Assembly (NCBI GenBank): GCA_947381965.1
Contig: CANCXX010000036.1
Span: 1 to 46,529, forward strand
Length of the DNA stretch: 46,529 nucleotides
DNA from: an uncultured bacterium
Lineage (GTDB): Bacteria; Bacillota; Clostridia; Lachnospirales; Lachnospiraceae
Direction of reading: 5' to 3'
A program made the translations under genes and the position numbers. This document shows, piece by piece, positions 36,756-46,314 of the stretch. Below the pieces are notes generated by a model, which saw only the letters and a program-made list of their open reading frames with translations, did no database searches and had not been told where the DNA came from. The stretch's first letter is position 1; the number at the start of each line of letters is the position of its first letter.

Positions 36756-38970
36756 CAGTAGGAACCTTACTATTGGGATGCAGTTTGCCCTGAGGGAAGC
36801 GGTCAGCCAGGTTGAGGACCTGCTGGAGTCCCTGGAGGATATAAAGCAGGGGATGATCTGGGCTGAACAGGAATCCGACGAGATGGGCAGCCGTGCCGGC
36901 AGGGGAGCCCGTGAAATTGAGGATGGGCTTAAGTCCGCCGGTGCGCAGGTACAGGAAACCGGGACAAAGATAGCGGAAACATCAGGGGAGGCTGAAAGCG
37001 ATTTCAGGAGAGTTGGGAGCAGTGCGCAGTCAATGGGTGAGGCCATTGTCAGGAGTGCGGATAAGGCGATGAAATCGACGGGTAATCTGGGTACGGCGGT
37101 TAAGGCCGGTATAAGCGGAACCGTCGGTTTTGCAGAAAAACGTTTTGAAACCTTTGGCAAGAATGTAGATTCACGCCTGAAAAAGATAGGCTCTGCGATA
37201 CGACATCCGGTGCGGAGCATCAGGGACGGCCTGGCAGGGGCTTTAAATAAAGCAAGGGAAAGCCTGGACGGTGTCGGAAAAGAGGCTGATGAAACAGAAG
37301 AAAAGCTTAGTGATGCCGGGAAAGCCGGGGAAGATGCAGGGACAGGCATTAAAGAGGCACTTGGCAGTGCCGCCGCTAAATTAGTAGCCCTGCAGGCCGG
37401 GATTGAAATTTTTAAACAGGGCGTAGAGACTGCAAAGAATTTTGCATTGTCCATCTATGAGGCTGGCGCCAACGCTGAAAGATTGAAAGCCCAGTTCAGT
37501 GCGGTATTTGATGATAAGGCAGTCGGGCAGTGGGCTGAAAACTTTGCAGACGGCATTAACCGGAGCAAATCCGAAGTGCAGGAGTTTTTAGTCGCAAACA
37601 AGTCACTGTATGCTGAATTAGGGATTACCGGGGAAAGCGCTGATGACCTGTCAAAAATAACGACTTCGCTTGCATATGACATTGGGGCGGCATTTAAAAT
37701 GGAGGACTCCGAGGCTCTGTCTGTCCTGCAGGATTATATAAACGGGAATACAAATGCCCTTGCAGGATACGGCGTGCAGATAGATGATGCGGCGCTGAAA
37801 CAGGCTGCCCTGCAGATGGGCATCCGGAAAAATATTGAGGACATGTCCGATGCGGAAGCTGCCCAGGTCAGGATGAATGCCCTGCTTGAAAACAGCACAT
37901 CGGTCCAGAGGCAGGCGGCAGATGCAGAACTGGGATATGCCAACGGGGCAAAAGCGGTAAAGTCAAAGCTGGCAGATCTGAAAGAAGAGATTGGGGCGAA
38001 ATTTGAGCCTGTATTTTCCAAAGTTGTTGGAAAGCTGCTTGATGCATGGCCAAAGATTGAGCCAAAAGTCATGTCTTTTTTTGACAGGCTTCAGGCAGGA
38101 TTTTCCGGGGCAGCGCCTGTTCTTGCAGACTTTGCAGTATCAGCACTGCCGCAGGTGGTCACTGCGCTTTCACAGGTTTTGGACGCAGCGGAACCAATAG
38201 GGGGCGTACTGATTGACCTGGCAGCAACGGCGCTCCCGCCATTAATAAGTGCAATAGGCCCTGTGGCCAATGCCATATCAAATCTGGCGCAGACAGTGCT
38301 CCCGCCATTTGGGGAGATTATAGGGAAGTTAGCGCAGACTGTAGTCCCTCCATTTATTGAGGCAGTGACATTGGTGGCGGAAAAGGCAGTAAAGCCGCTC
38401 ATGCCTCTCATTGAAACGATAGCAGAGGCGATACTCCCGGTGATCACAAATGGCATACAGGCATTGATGCCATTACTGGGGGCGGTGCTGCCCATTTTGG
38501 AGCCTATATGTTCCGTGATAGGCGAGATTGTTGGATTCCTGGGCAAGGTAGCGTCATATGTATCATCCGGAATCGGAACCGTAATAGATAAAGTCGCCGG
38601 ACTGTTTAATGGCGGAGGCGGAAAAGCTGGCGCGGATATCCCGCACAATGCTTCCGGTACGCAGGATTTTAAAGGCGGCTGGACGCATATCAACGAACAG
38701 GGCGGCGAGATGGCTTACCTGCCGGGCGGGAGTACGATCATACCGGCAGATAAAAGCCAGCGGCTGATTGATGGGATGAAAGCGGGAAACCAGGAGGTCG
38801 AAGTGTCGCTGTCCATGCCTGTTAACATACAGGGGAATGCCGATGCAGACACTGTAAGGGTTCTTGAAGAGAGGGTGCGGCGCGTGATAAGGGAAGAGAT
38901 GCGTGATGTGGTCAGAAAAGCCCTGGATAAGCGGGACTCTGATATTGCGATACAGGAAGGGTATACGTAG
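36748..38970 (+). CDS. tail tape measure protein
   Basis: About 740 aa: a long helical N-terminal part with heptads (to about 220), an alpha-helical middle, hydrophobic Pro/Leu-rich helices (about 480-610) and a C-terminal domain (HINEQGGEMAYLPGGSTIIP) found at tape measure ends. At about 1.5 angstrom per residue it predicts a tail of about 110 nm. TTG 36748 after AAGGTGAGG is taken as start; GTG 36739 is an alternative three codons upstream. Confidence 0.88.
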   Translation: MADSRNLTIGMQFALREAVSQVEDLLESLEDIKQGMIWAEQESDEMGSRAGRGAREIEDGLKSAGAQVQETGTKIAETSGEAESDFRRVGSSAQSMGEAIVRSADKAMKSTGNLGTAVKAGISGTVGFAEKRFETFGKNVDSRLKKIGSAIRHPVRSIRDGLAGALNKARESLDGVGKEADETEEKLSDAGKAGEDAGTGIKEALGSAAAKLVALQAGIEIFKQGVETAKNFALSIYEAGANAERLKAQFSAVFDDKAVGQWAENFADGINRSKSEVQEFLVANKSLYAELGITGESADDLSKITTSLAYDIGAAFKMEDSEALSVLQDYINGNTNALAGYGVQIDDAALKQAALQMGIRKNIEDMSDAEAAQVRMNALLENSTSVQRQAADAELGYANGAKAVKSKLADLKEEIGAKFEPVFSKVVGKLLDAWPKIEPKVMSFFDRLQAGFSGAAPVLADFAVSALPQVVTALSQVLDAAEPIGGVLIDLAATALPPLISAIGPVANAISNLAQTVLPPFGEIIGKLAQTVVPPFIEAVTLVAEKAVKPLMPLIETIAEAILPVITNGIQALMPLLGAVLPILEPICSVIGEIVGFLGKVASYVSSGIGTVIDKVAGLFNGGGGKAGADIPHNASGTQDFKGGWTHINEQGGEMAYLPGGSTIIPADKSQRLIDGMKAGNQEVEVSLSMPVNIQGNADADTVRVLEERVRRVIREEMRDVVRKALDKRDSDIAIQEGYT

Positions 38971-38981
38971 GAGGTATATAA

Positions 38982-39554
38982 ATGGCATACAGGCTGTCAG
39001 GGCAGAAAGCGGGAACAGCCCGTTTTGAACCGGATACAGGAACGGTCAACAAAGAAAGTGAAACGATGTCCAGCAAGATGACGGCTTATGCCCTGGAAAC
39101 GGGGGCGACAGTCAGTGACCATGTGTTTAAAAACCCGGAGCAGATACAGATCAGCGGCGTCCTGGTCGACGGCATGGATGGAATGGAAACGTTAAAGAAT
39201 ATGTGGAGGAGCAGGGACATTGTATCTTACGAGGGGCGGATACATGCCTCTGACATGGTGGTCATCAATCTGCAGGATACGACATCGGCGGGAAATGCAA
39301 AGGGCTGCTCCTTTACGGCAACACTGCAAAAGGCGTCTATGGTATCAAGCACTTATGTGGAGATTACCGGGAATATACCCATGAGCCAGATGGACGGGCA
39401 GAAAGGGACAAAAAATGCCGGGAGAAAGACGGTGGCGAGCCAGAGCGTATCTTCAAACGCTTACGCAGCATATGTTTCATCTTATGATGGAAAAAGCAGT
39501 AACGGACCGAACCAGAGAAAGACAGCAAGCTATAATGGAGTGACGGTGAAATGA
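38982..39554 (+). CDS. baseplate/distal tail-like protein
   Basis: A 190-aa protein (SDHVFKNPEQIQISGVLVDG; MVVINLQDTTSAGNAKGCSF) with a beta-rich core and a disordered Ser-rich C-terminus. It follows the tape measure, where myoviruses of this kind encode a hub-binding or Dit-like protein. The exact family is not recognised. Confidence 0.6.
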   Translation: MAYRLSGQKAGTARFEPDTGTVNKESETMSSKMTAYALETGATVSDHVFKNPEQIQISGVLVDGMDGMETLKNMWRSRDIVSYEGRIHASDMVVINLQDTTSAGNAKGCSFTATLQKASMVSSTYVEITGNIPMSQMDGQKGTKNAGRKTVASQSVSSNAYAAYVSSYDGKSSNGPNQRKTASYNGVTVK

Positions 39555-39964
39555 ATTTACAGGCAGCAGGCTCCAAAAAGCAGGTTGAGTATATTCCAGT
39601 GGACAGGGCATCTGTTCCGTATTCTTTCGATATTAAGCTTGATGACCGGACATTTACTTTGTGCTTCCGCTATAATGACCAGGGAGGTTTTTACACTGTG
39701 GACCTGTCCATTACGGCTACAGGGGAAGTATTGTGCTACGGTGATCCTGTCAGATATGGGAGGCCGATGTTCCGGAGTGTAGAGGATGAACGCTTTCCGA
39801 TCCCCGTCATCATTCCTTACTGCCTTACAGGGGACGAAAGGGAAGTGACGAAGGATAATCTTGGGAGGACGGTGCAGCTTTACCTGCATGAAAGGAAGAG
39901 TGAGGATAATGTCAGCATTTTGGATCAGGAGCGCGAGTATACAGATCGGCAGCCAGAGTTATAG
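39551..39964 (+). CDS. baseplate plug protein
   Basis: A 137-aa protein with the plug-family pattern (YIPVDRASVPYSFDIKLDDR then TFTLCFRYND; FPIPVIIPYC) and a VQLYLHER end. It should help close the hub. It overlaps the previous gene by 4 nt and the next start (39909) by 56 nt, in another frame. Confidence 0.65.
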   Translation: MNLQAAGSKKQVEYIPVDRASVPYSFDIKLDDRTFTLCFRYNDQGGFYTVDLSITATGEVLCYGDPVRYGRPMFRSVEDERFPIPVIIPYCLTGDEREVTKDNLGRTVQLYLHERKSEDNVSILDQEREYTDRQPEL

Positions 39965-40766
39965 CATGGATGCCGGCCTGTATTTTTCTTTTGAGGTTCC
40001 GTTTAAAGATTCCGAAGAACTGGAAAATATAGTATTTACAGTTTATAACCTGAGCCCGGCAACGAGAAATAACATTAAAAAAGGTGACCAGGTAATCTTA
40101 AATGCCGGATATGAGGGTGATATCGGATGCTTGTTTATTGGTGTGGTCAATGACGCTAAAAGCGAAAAAAAGAATACAGAGTGGGTAACTGAAATCTCCG
40201 CAACGGTGGCCCTGAAAGAGTGGCTGGAAACCAATATCAATAAGACTTATATGCCGGGAATGGATGCGGAGAGCATAGGGAGGGACCTGCTCAACATATT
40301 TGGCGTAGAGGTTGGGAAGGTGGAGTTGGCTGAAAATATAGTTTATCCGCGGGGGAAAGTGTGCCGTGGTAAGGTAAAGGACATCCTTAAACGGATATTT
40401 GTTGAGGAATGCGGCTGCAGGATGCTGATCAGGAATTATCAGATCATTATCAGTGCTCCCAATAAACCAATCAGCACCGGGATTTTTTTATCTCCTGAAA
40501 GCGGGCTGCTGGAGGACAGCGGCGAGAGCGATGCAACAATCATTGCGACTGCCGCAGATGATAAAAAAAGCCAGAACGATAAAGAAGAGGATGGAAAGAC
40601 GGTACATCTGAAATGCCTGCTCAACCACAGGATAGGAGCCGGTGACATCATATCGGTACAGTCGTCAAAGCGGAGCGGGGTGTATCAGGTAATAAGCGGC
40701 GTGCACAAAGGTTCCCCGGATGGGGAATGGTTTACAGAGCTGGATGTAAAAGCGGCGGGAGGATAA
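39909..40766 (+). CDS. baseplate hub protein (gp27/gpD-like)
   Basis: A 285-aa protein beginning AFWIRSASIQIGSQSYSMDA then FSFEVPFKDSEELENIVFTV, with a later HRIGAGDIISVQSSKRSGVY segment, which is the hub pattern of contractile tails. ATG 39909 is chosen because the family start is here; a longer frame from 39861 is in the shadow of the plug gene. Long 56-nt overlap with the plug gene suggests coupled translation. Confidence 0.7.
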   Translation: MSAFWIRSASIQIGSQSYSMDAGLYFSFEVPFKDSEELENIVFTVYNLSPATRNNIKKGDQVILNAGYEGDIGCLFIGVVNDAKSEKKNTEWVTEISATVALKEWLETNINKTYMPGMDAESIGRDLLNIFGVEVGKVELAENIVYPRGKVCRGKVKDILKRIFVEECGCRMLIRNYQIIISAPNKPISTGIFLSPESGLLEDSGESDATIIATAADDKKSQNDKEEDGKTVHLKCLLNHRIGAGDIISVQSSKRSGVYQVISGVHKGSPDGEWFTELDVKAAGG

Positions 40767-40770
40767 ATGG

Positions 40771-41334
40771 ATGAACAGGTCAAAAGCATATGCCGCCTGG
40801 CAGGCAAAAGCCCGGGGGCTGAGAAAGAGTATCTGCGTGGCAGAGCTTGTGCTGGTAGCGGCATTTTATCCGGACGATATGACTGTTGATGTCATACCGC
40901 TGGTCATGGATAAGCAGGCGGATGATTTTGTTGAAAAATCTCCCCTTTTAAAAATACCTGTGCTTCTGTTGGGGAGCCTTGAAGTTCCTGTAAAGCCATG
41001 GTACCAGGAAGGTGATATCGGGCTTGTGGTATACCTGGATCAGGACAGCGATAATGTACTTATGTCTGGCAGCTCCAGCGAACCGCAGACAACAGGATAC
41101 CATACGGGGGAACATGGCATTTTTATAGGCACGATACTTTCCGGCGGGAAAGCATTGCAGATTCCGGATACTCATGATAAGAAAGCGGTCTGCGCAGGGA
41201 TGCCAGGGCATTATGTAGCCATTACAGAGGATGAAATCAGCATCAAAACAGATAAAAAAATTAAGATTGAGGGTGAAGTCAGGATTGAAGGCGCCCTGTT
41301 TGTAAACGGGGCAAGCGTACCGGGCTTAAGTTGA
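40771..41334 (+). CDS. baseplate spike protein (gpV/Gp138-like)
   Basis: A 187-aa protein. An OB-fold-like part (VPVKPWYQEGDIGLVVYLDQ) is followed by a beta-helix-like tail (DEISIKTDKKIKIEGEVRIE, GALFVNGASVPG). This matches the central spike that pierces the cell envelope when the sheath contracts. No His-rich iron-binding tip is seen. Confidence 0.75.
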   Translation: MNRSKAYAAWQAKARGLRKSICVAELVLVAAFYPDDMTVDVIPLVMDKQADDFVEKSPLLKIPVLLLGSLEVPVKPWYQEGDIGLVVYLDQDSDNVLMSGSSSEPQTTGYHTGEHGIFIGTILSGGKALQIPDTHDKKAVCAGMPGHYVAITEDEISIKTDKKIKIEGEVRIEGALFVNGASVPGLS

Positions 41335-41336
41335 TC

Positions 41337-41687
41337 ATGGAGAATATGACTTTAGAGATAAGCCAGAAAGGCGATCTGGTAATCGGAGAGGATGGGATCA
41401 TGCAGACCATAGGGGGTACGGATACAACTGCCCAAAATATACGCATGACATTAAAAGCCGGTAAGGAAGATTTTCCGCTGGTGCCGGGGCATGGGACTGA
41501 ATATGGGACTGTGTTTAAAGAGGGAGCGGACGAAAGGACAATACGGGAAGCATACCGGGAGGCAATATTCCAGGAGACTGACATTGCGCAGATAAACAAA
41601 CTGTCTGTAAAAGTGGACGGAAGGAAAATAAGCATGTCGTTTGAAGCAGCAACAGAAAAAGGAACGGAGGTGAAGGGAAGCCTATGA
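41337..41687 (+). CDS. baseplate wedge protein (DUF2634/gp25-like)
   Basis: A 116-aa protein (LEISQKGDLVIGEDGIMQTI; LKAGKEDFPLVPGHGTEYG) of the DUF2634/gp25 group, which starts sheath assembly on the baseplate. ATG 41337 follows the spike stop by 2 nt; TTG 41331 is an alternative. It overlaps the J gene by 4 nt. Confidence 0.75.
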   Translation: MENMTLEISQKGDLVIGEDGIMQTIGGTDTTAQNIRMTLKAGKEDFPLVPGHGTEYGTVFKEGADERTIREAYREAIFQETDIAQINKLSVKVDGRKISMSFEAATEKGTEVKGSL

Positions 41688-42868
41688 GGGAATCGGAAGT
41701 GTGGGGGTTGACACCCAGGGGATTTTACAGGCCGGCATATGTGGAAATCCTGAATGCGCTGGAGTATAAAGCAAGGGAATTATTTGGGGATGGCGTAAAT
41801 CTGACTGTACGTTCGCCCATAGGCATGTTCCTGCGGATTTATGCCTGGATGATGAACATCCTTTTTGCATTAATGGAAGACGTATATAACAGCCGCTATG
41901 CAGATACGGCAGTGGGAAATTCACTTTATAATCTGGGAAGAAACATTGGGCTGAAAGTGCTGGCTGCGAATAAGGCAGTTGGCTATATAACTGTTAAGGC
42001 AAAGGAAGGGACTGTCATACCGGCAGGATATCTTGTAGGCACGCCGGGAGGCTTGCAGTATGTCACATTGGATAAAACGTCTGTTGGAACGGAAGGTACG
42101 GCGCTGGCAATCATCCAGGCAGTAGAAACAGGGGAAATCTATAATACGCCTGCCGGAACTGTAACTATGATTGTAAATCCTGCATCTGTAAAAGGCGTTG
42201 AGTCTGTTATAAATGAAAGCGATATCACAGGCGGCAGGGAAAAAGAAAACGATGATGAATACCGGAAACGGTACTATGAATCAGTAGATTATGCAGGCGG
42301 GGTAAATGCAGATGCCATCCGGGCGGCAATTTTGCAGGACGTCAAAGGCGTACATAATGCCATGGTTTATGAGAATGATTCAGATGAATATGATCCTGTC
42401 TTTGACCTTCCCCCACATAGCATTGAAGCAATTGTATACGGAGGGCAGCCAAGTGACATTGCGGGGGTTATCTATCACAGAAAGGCAGGCGGAATCCAGA
42501 CTGTTGGGGATGTAGGGGTGCCGGTGCTGTCAGAATCAGGACAGCTTATAAATATTCAATTTTCAAGACCTGACTTAGTCAAAGTTTATGTAAAGATTTA
42601 TAACCTGCGGACAGACCAGTCCTTTTCTGGAAATACAGCGCTTATAGAGGCATTAATGAAAGCGGTTGGCAGTGATGGCGTGGGGGGATTGAATGTAGGA
42701 AGCGATGTGATATATATGGATATTCCCGGGCGGATCATGGCAGTTCGGGGGGTAGTGGATTTTGACATGCAGATTGGGACATCTATGGATAACCTGGGAT
42801 GGAAAAATATCCGGATCGGCATCCGGCAGAAGGCCGTCGTTGATGAAGGGACGGTGGTAATCCAATGA
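41684..42868 (+). CDS. baseplate J-like protein
   Basis: A 394-aa baseplate wedge protein. VEILNALEYKARELFGDGVN, AVGNSLYNLGRNIGLKV, GGREKENDDEYRKRYYES and GGVNADAIRAAILQDVKGVH are typical gpJ segments. It links the hub to the outer baseplate. 4-nt overlaps on both sides. Confidence 0.88.
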   Translation: MRESEVWGLTPRGFYRPAYVEILNALEYKARELFGDGVNLTVRSPIGMFLRIYAWMMNILFALMEDVYNSRYADTAVGNSLYNLGRNIGLKVLAANKAVGYITVKAKEGTVIPAGYLVGTPGGLQYVTLDKTSVGTEGTALAIIQAVETGEIYNTPAGTVTMIVNPASVKGVESVINESDITGGREKENDDEYRKRYYESVDYAGGVNADAIRAAILQDVKGVHNAMVYENDSDEYDPVFDLPPHSIEAIVYGGQPSDIAGVIYHRKAGGIQTVGDVGVPVLSESGQLINIQFSRPDLVKVYVKIYNLRTDQSFSGNTALIEALMKAVGSDGVGGLNVGSDVIYMDIPGRIMAVRGVVDFDMQIGTSMDNLGWKNIRIGIRQKAVVDEGTVVIQ

Positions 42869-43551
42869 GCTTTGCAAGGGATATGATGGAAATGCTCACC
42901 AGCGCGTATGACAGAAGCGATATACCCAGATTCAAAAGAAATGAAATGCCGCAGACAAATGTGGGAAAACTGTTTTTCCTGCTGGGCTATGGGTTTGACA
43001 TCATCAGGGAAAATACTGAACGGGTAAGGTTGTGGGATGATATTGACCAGGCACAGGGTAAAAGCTTAGACCGGTATGGAGGAAACTATGGGGTATACCG
43101 TGGCGAGGCGCCGGATGAGTTATACAGGATTATGATCAAGGTTAAAATTTTATCCATGCTTTCAGCCGGCCAGATGGATACGATCATAAATGCGGCTGCT
43201 GTTCTGTTTGGAGTTGACAGCCAGGAAGTAAGGGCAGAAGAAGTATTTCCGGCAAAAATATGGCTGTATATTGACCTGGATAAATTAGAGGAGGACAGGT
43301 TAAGGCTTGCCAATACGATTGCGGAGCTGATGAGAAGGATCAAAGCCGCCGGTGTCGGTATGCGGATTTTTTTGGTGGATTATTATTTGGGGGAAGAAAC
43401 ATTATATACCGGAGCAGTGGCATCTGTTTTCCCGCAGATTAAAGCCCCGGCTTACTATGCAGGTGGAAAGTATGAAGGAAAAACAGGGATATATGCCGGA
43501 ATGCCAACACTGCTTTATGCTAATGTGCAGTTTGGGGTTAAGGAGGGATAG
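42865..43551 (+). CDS. baseplate protein (gpI/YmfQ-like)
   Basis: A 228-aa protein: SFARDMMEMLTSAYDRSD at the start, LWDDIDQAQGKSLDRYGGNY and a middle alpha/beta part (AKIWLYIDLDKLEEDRLRL). It follows J, the usual place of tail protein I/YmfQ-type proteins that join fibres to the baseplate. Family by order and moderate pattern. Confidence 0.65.
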   Translation: MSFARDMMEMLTSAYDRSDIPRFKRNEMPQTNVGKLFFLLGYGFDIIRENTERVRLWDDIDQAQGKSLDRYGGNYGVYRGEAPDELYRIMIKVKILSMLSAGQMDTIINAAAVLFGVDSQEVRAEEVFPAKIWLYIDLDKLEEDRLRLANTIAELMRRIKAAGVGMRIFLVDYYLGEETLYTGAVASVFPQIKAPAYYAGGKYEGKTGIYAGMPTLLYANVQFGVKEG

Positions 43552-43553
43552 AG

Positions 43554-44513
43554 GTGGGAGAAAATCTGGCGAAAACAGAAGATAAAATATCAGGCACAAT
43601 ATTGACAAAAAAGGGAATACGCTTGATTGCTAAGGTGCTTGGCTCTGAAACTGTACTTAAAATTACCAGGGTAGCTGTTGGGACTGGCAGTGCGCCGGAA
43701 GATTTTGACCTGAAAAACATGGAAGAACTATGCAGTTATAAAACAGACGGGAAAATCTCAGGCATAGGAAAAATAGAGGGTGAGGATCAGGTTAATATAA
43801 CGTTCCAGGTAAGTTCTGTTGGCGTAGAAGAAAATTTTGTAATTACAGAAGCGGGAGTATTTGCTGAAGACCCGGATGAGGGAGAAATTTTGTATGGCTA
43901 TCTGGATATGAGGGATGACCCGCAGCTTATTTACCATTCCAGAAATGCCATTTCAAAAATGGTTGAAATTACAATGGCGATTATCGTCGCCACAGCAGAC
44001 CATATTTATGCAGAGATTAATCCTGGTAGCCTGGTATCTATAGGAGACTTTAATAAGTTAAAGAAAGAAATACAGGATCAGTTTGCCAGTTTGACTGCAA
44101 ATTTAGAAGCGTATATTAAGGCACGGTTAGACAGCCTGCAAAAACAGATCGGTAATCTTGATCAGTTGATGACAGAAAAGAAATGCTGCCTTGTTGATGC
44201 AGTCAATGAGATAGCGGAAACTGTAAAGCCGCTGATCGAATACAGCATCGCTACAGATAAGGATATTGATAATGTTATAGAGGAAAACCACGTTGATGAC
44301 GTTGACTGGGCCACTACGCTGGATATCGCGGAGGACAGCGATATTGATCTTGTGATTGCGGGTGGATATGAAGAGGAACCTGGAGACGAGTCAGGCACGG
44401 CAACAAATGAGGACATTGACGCTGTTATTGACGGGAGCTACGTGAATGAGGATGAAGACGAAGGGGAGCTGACGGAAAAGGAAATAGATATGATTGTAAA
44501 AGAAGCATTTTAG
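43554..44513 (+). CDS. tail fibre/collar-type protein with repeated IDxxI motifs
   Basis: A 319-aa protein starting at GTG after AAGGAGG. Residues about 1-165 are the N-terminal fibre domain (DUF3751-like: GTILTKKGIRLIAKVLGSE, AVGTGSAPEDFD, FVITEAGVFAEDPDEGEI). A coiled coil follows (about 165-215). The C-terminal 95 residues are acidic and hold four copies of one motif: ATDKDIDNVI, AEDSDIDLVI, ATNEDIDAVI and LTEKEIDMIV, the last at the very end. The same motif ends the next two proteins. Confidence 0.8.
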   Translation: MGENLAKTEDKISGTILTKKGIRLIAKVLGSETVLKITRVAVGTGSAPEDFDLKNMEELCSYKTDGKISGIGKIEGEDQVNITFQVSSVGVEENFVITEAGVFAEDPDEGEILYGYLDMRDDPQLIYHSRNAISKMVEITMAIIVATADHIYAEINPGSLVSIGDFNKLKKEIQDQFASLTANLEAYIKARLDSLQKQIGNLDQLMTEKKCCLVDAVNEIAETVKPLIEYSIATDKDIDNVIEENHVDDVDWATTLDIAEDSDIDLVIAGGYEEEPGDESGTATNEDIDAVIDGSYVNEDEDEGELTEKEIDMIVKEAF

Positions 44514-44526
44514 AAAGGCGGCAGAA

Positions 44527-44724
44527 ATGGGTAAAGATATATTAAAAGGGATTATGGCAACAGATGAAGATATTGATGCGATCATATCTGGGGCATTTCA
44601 GGAAGGCAGCAGGAAAGGACCGGGTGCGGCAGGGGATAAGGATGCTGATCCCATCATTACTGAGGATGACCCGGCAGGAAAAGAGATAGACAGGATAATA
44701 AAAAATGCATTCGGGATGGAGTGA
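44527..44724 (+). CDS. small protein built of IDxxI motifs, 65 aa
   Basis: A 65-aa acidic protein with two copies of the motif: ATDEDIDAIISGAF (about 11-24) and AGKEIDRIIKNAF near its end, joined by a Gly/Pro/Asp-rich linker. It resembles the C-terminal tail of the preceding fibre protein set free as its own gene. Family unknown. AAAGGCGG precedes ATG. Confidence 0.65.
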   Translation: MGKDILKGIMATDEDIDAIISGAFQEGSRKGPGAAGDKDADPIITEDDPAGKEIDRIIKNAFGME

Positions 44725-44730
44725 TAAGAA

Positions 44731-46296
44731 ATGGCATGGGTGGCAACGAAGCATTTAAGGAGGTTCGCAAACGGGTTTGCAGCAAAGGTGGCGGAACTTT
44801 TTGCAAAAAAGACGGATATCCATAACGGCACGCTGATAATACAGAGAAATGGGGCCGCGATCAAAACGTTTACAGCAAATCAGATGGATGATGTTACAGC
44901 AGATATCACGGTGCCAACGAGGGCTTCGGAATTGGAAAATGACCTTGCCGAGGCGACATCCACCGCAAAGGGACTGATGGGGGCTGGTGATAAAAGCAAG
45001 CTGGATGGGATCGCGGACAGGGCGACTGCAAACGCCCCGTCGCAGACAGTACCGAAAGCGAACGGGAATGCAGCGGCTGGCACAGAAACTGGATACGCGC
45101 GGGGAGACCATGTGCACCCTCTACAAGAAAACGCAACCACTGCCACGAAGCTTGCAGAGGCAAAAAAGATCAACGGCGTAGCATTTGACGGCTCGAAGGA
45201 TATTACTGTTGCGGACAGTACTAAAGTGCCGCTTTCCGGAGGAAAAATGGCCGGGGAGCTTGTGATGAAAAATGTCAGGCTGACTGATGGCGTGCATGAT
45301 GTGACAGTTATGGTCATATATGATGACGGGGATGGGGATGCAAATTATGGAAGCGAGCTCCTTATCGGGGCGAATGGCAGCCTGTTTATTGGTTCAGGCG
45401 AATCATATAAAAATCTCCGGGCAGCCCTGCAAAGCGCTGTAGGGGCTGGGGAATCGTATGCAAAAACTTCTGAGAATGCTTATTTTTCGGCTGACACTAT
45501 TTTGTTTTTTTATTCAAACTGCAATACGATTGCAAACCGTAAAGGGCTGGCATTTGACGGTGGCGGGAATTTAAGGCCGCTGGTAAATGAACAATTATCA
45601 CTCGGGACATCTGCAATCAGCTGGCTTAATGCATTCATAAAAAATATTACTGCTACATCGTTGACATTAAAGGATGGAGGACAGATCAGAAGACCGGGGA
45701 AAAGCGGGTTATGGTATCAGGGCAGGGATCTGGCAATGGTCCGCCAGAATAGTGCTGCTGTAAATCAATACCTGCCTGTATTAAGCGTGAAAACTGAGAG
45801 TGGGTCATGGGAGATAGGGCCTTATACGGGCAATATTTTACACCTCAGTTACATAACCGATATAGATTATAATGCAAAGACAAATAAGCAGACAGCGGAC
45901 ATCCAGTTCCTGCCGGATGGCTCGGTCAAGGCCAATGTCACCGGAAAAGTAAATGGGCATACAGTTGAAGCCAATGTCCCGGCAGGGGCAAAATTTACAG
46001 ACACAACGTATTCGCATCCCACATCGGCGGGGAATAAGCACATACCTTCCGGCGGGGCGTCGGGGCAGATATTGAGATGGAAAGCAAACGGCGAAGCGCA
46101 ATGGGGGGCGGACAACAACACAACATACGGGGCGATGAAAGGAGCAACGGCTTCGGCGGTGGGCGCGGCAGGCCTTGTCCCGGCGCCGGCCAAAGGCGCG
46201 AATATGAAGTTCCTCCGCGGCGATGGGACATGGCAGGAAATGCTGGAGGCAACGGATGCGGAGATCGATTCCATCATTGCCGGAACATATAAATGA
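44731..46296 (+). CDS. tail fibre protein
   Basis: A 521-aa fibre. The parts TSTAKGLMGAGDKSKLDGIA, ARGDHVHPLQENATTATKLA and VPLSGGKMAGELVMKN are typical shaft elements; KFTDTTYSHPTSAGNKHIPS and MKFLRGDGTWQEM form the distal end. The last residues ATDAEIDSIIAGTYK repeat the motif of the previous two proteins. It is likely to contact host receptors. Confidence 0.8.
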   Translation: MAWVATKHLRRFANGFAAKVAELFAKKTDIHNGTLIIQRNGAAIKTFTANQMDDVTADITVPTRASELENDLAEATSTAKGLMGAGDKSKLDGIADRATANAPSQTVPKANGNAAAGTETGYARGDHVHPLQENATTATKLAEAKKINGVAFDGSKDITVADSTKVPLSGGKMAGELVMKNVRLTDGVHDVTVMVIYDDGDGDANYGSELLIGANGSLFIGSGESYKNLRAALQSAVGAGESYAKTSENAYFSADTILFFYSNCNTIANRKGLAFDGGGNLRPLVNEQLSLGTSAISWLNAFIKNITATSLTLKDGGQIRRPGKSGLWYQGRDLAMVRQNSAAVNQYLPVLSVKTESGSWEIGPYTGNILHLSYITDIDYNAKTNKQTADIQFLPDGSVKANVTGKVNGHTVEANVPAGAKFTDTTYSHPTSAGNKHIPSGGASGQILRWKANGEAQWGADNNTTYGAMKGATASAVGAAGLVPAPAKGANMKFLRGDGTWQEMLEATDAEIDSIIAGTYK

Positions 46297-46314
46297 TAAG
46301 AAAGGAGCGTATCA

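Noticed and set aside
36552-37454. Minus-strand 300-aa open frame
   Set aside because: It is the shadow of the tape measure gene: rich in Ser, Ala and Pro, no start signal, opposite to the late operon.
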